DNA of 64,000 bases, taken from Leminorella grimontii ATCC 33999 = DSM 5078 (GTDB lineage: Bacteria; Pseudomonadota; Gammaproteobacteria; Enterobacterales; Enterobacteriaceae). Under the pieces are notes generated by a model. That model searched no databases and was not told the origin of the DNA. It worked only from the letters and a program-made list of their open reading frames with translations. Shown one piece after another: positions 63,123 through 64,000 of the stretch. The translations under genes and the position numbers were made by a program. Every line of letters starts with the position of its first letter. The first letter of the stretch is position 1. The stretch spans positions 1-64,000 of the forward strand of contig NZ_AUUA01000012.1 in the NCBI RefSeq assembly GCF_000439085.1, given 5' to 3'.

Positions 63123-64000
63123 CAGGCCAGAGAGGAAAAATAGTTCTCAAGAAACTCGACGCACACCTTCAGCTTGGCCGAGTCGGACAGCCGCTGCGGG
63201 TAGACGGCCCAAATGTCCGCCGGCTGAGAATATTCCGGCAGCACCTGCACCAGCCGCCCTTCGTCCAGATAGGGCTTTACGTCCCACAGAGAACGCAAAA
63301 AGATGCCGTGCCCGTCCAACCCCCAGCGCAGCACCATCGCACCACTGTTGGATGAGAGCCGCCCGTCGATGCGGGCGACGTACTCACGCTCGTCCCCCTG
63401 CCTATTCAGCCGCCAGCTGCCAAAGGGCGTATCGCGCTCGCGCAGCGCCAGGCAGTCGTGAGAAGCCAGGTCCTCGAGAGTTTGCGGCGCGCCGCGAGCG
63501 GCAAGATATTCCTTCGACGCACACAGCACGCGCGCGTTGCCCATCAGCTTTCTGGCCAGATACTGGTTGGGCAGGTCGCTGCCGACGCGAATTTCCAAGT
63601 CAAACCCTTCCGCAATCAGGTCGGTAGCGCGATCGGAGGTCACGACCTGGATCGCCAGATTAGGATACCGCTTGCCAAGCTGGGATACCGCAGGCGCAAC
63701 GTGGTTGCGGCCAAAGCCGAAGGAACAGACAATGCGCAGCGTCCCCTGCGGCTCCCGCCGCGCTTCGGTGACGTCGCTGAGAAAGTCGTCCAGATCGTTT
63801 AGGATCCGCTGCGCCCACAGGCGGGCCTTCTCGCCCTCTTCCGTCAGCACGATGCTGCGGGTCGTACGGTGAAACAGCCTGACGTTAAGCGAACTCTCCA
63901 GAATGCTCATCCGCTTGCTAACGTAGGCGGGGGAAACGCCAAGCTCGGCCGCGGCGCGAGCGAAGTTCTGCCTGCGGACCACCGTTAAAAAGACGCGAAG
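63122..64000 (-). CDS. LysR family regulator (5' end beyond window)
   Basis: LysR-type regulator whose frame runs off the right edge: the last bases translate as LRVFLTVVRRQNFARAAAEL, which is the usual start of helix-turn-helix proteins of this group, so about five to ten N-terminal residues are missing. The HTH (FARAAAELGVSPAYVSKRMSILE) and the substrate-binding domain are complete. It converges with the hydrolase-leuCD set and may control it, though a target beyond the window is equally possible. Confidence 0.88.
   Translation of the reverse strand, partial: LRVFLTVVRRQNFARAAAELGVSPAYVSKRMSILESSLNVRLFHRTTRSIVLTEEGEKARLWAQRILNDLDDFLSDVTEARREPQGTLRIVCSFGFGRNHVAPAVSQLGKRYPNLAIQVVTSDRATDLIAEGFDLEIRVGSDLPNQYLARKLMGNARVLCASKEYLAARGAPQTLEDLASHDCLALRERDTPFGSWRLNRQGDEREYVARIDGRLSSNSGAMVLRWGLDGHGIFLRSLWDVKPYLDEGRLVQVLPEYSQPADIWAVYPQRLSDSAKLKVCVEFLENYFSSLA

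Overview
The window is a chromosomal stretch of a member of the Enterobacterales. The gene order rrn-murI-btuB-trmA-yijD-fabR-oxyR and the near-identity of ArgG, XylFGH, XylR, TrmA, FabR, OxyR and EamA to the Escherichia coli proteins support this. Many genes are not in the E. coli locus: a hybrid peroxiredoxin-glutaredoxin beside oxyR, several anaerobic dicarboxylate modules and two autotransporters. A lineage such as Budviciaceae (for example Leminorella) would fit, but that is a guess. No plasmid, phage or CRISPR array is visible.

Layout. 1-435: start of a 16S rRNA gene on the minus strand with its two promoters. 487-9865: murI, btuB with a cobalamin riboswitch, trmA, an inserted autotransporter, yijD, fabR and oxyR. 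10026-12352: OxyR-linked peroxide defence (Prx-Grx hybrid) and a flavoprotein disulfide reductase with an extra C-terminal CxxC. 12494-16559: eamA, a small lipoprotein, a methyltransferase, a HEPN-like hypothetical protein and a CPBP protease. 16695-20671: Dcu transporter and aspartase with a divergent LysR regulator. 20739-30725: a 3.3-thousand-residue autotransporter. 30937-34815: a lone InsA-like zinc-ribbon gene, a decayed coding remnant, XRE-cupin, MnaT, a DMT transporter, AraC and DUF6506 genes. 35195-39403: a sugar-acid cluster (KdgT-like permease, four-carbon acid sugar kinase, PdxA2, DeoR). 39499-40492: an antitoxin with an N-terminally truncated PIN toxin. 40580-44504: DcuC, RpiR regulator and a fumarase-superfamily lyase. 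45008-46351: argG with ArgR boxes. 46709-48819: a small AT-rich accessory segment (SymE-like, YlcI/YnfO-like, HNH nuclease) next to selC (tRNA-Sec). 49215-58131: the xylose regulon xylR-xylH-xylG-xylF / xylA / xylB. 58316-64000: PsiF with three repeats, a hypothetical membrane protein, Zur-boxed L36 type B, a haloacetate-dehalogenase-like hydrolase with LeuC/LeuD paralogues, and a LysR regulator cut by the window edge.

How genes work together. Three metabolic themes are clear: fumarate-yielding lyases paired with Dcu carriers (two independent modules), pentose use (complete xylose import, isomerase, kinase and activator), and a probable D-threonate or D-erythronate route to dihydroxyacetone phosphate. 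Redox defence is grouped around OxyR.

The most novel-looking signal is a dispersed, highly structured intergenic repeat. One copy lies downstream of argG (44754-44925). A longer copy with inverted ends lies between xylA and xylB (56254-56649). The copies share a 48-base identical core and show compensatory changes in their terminal hairpins.
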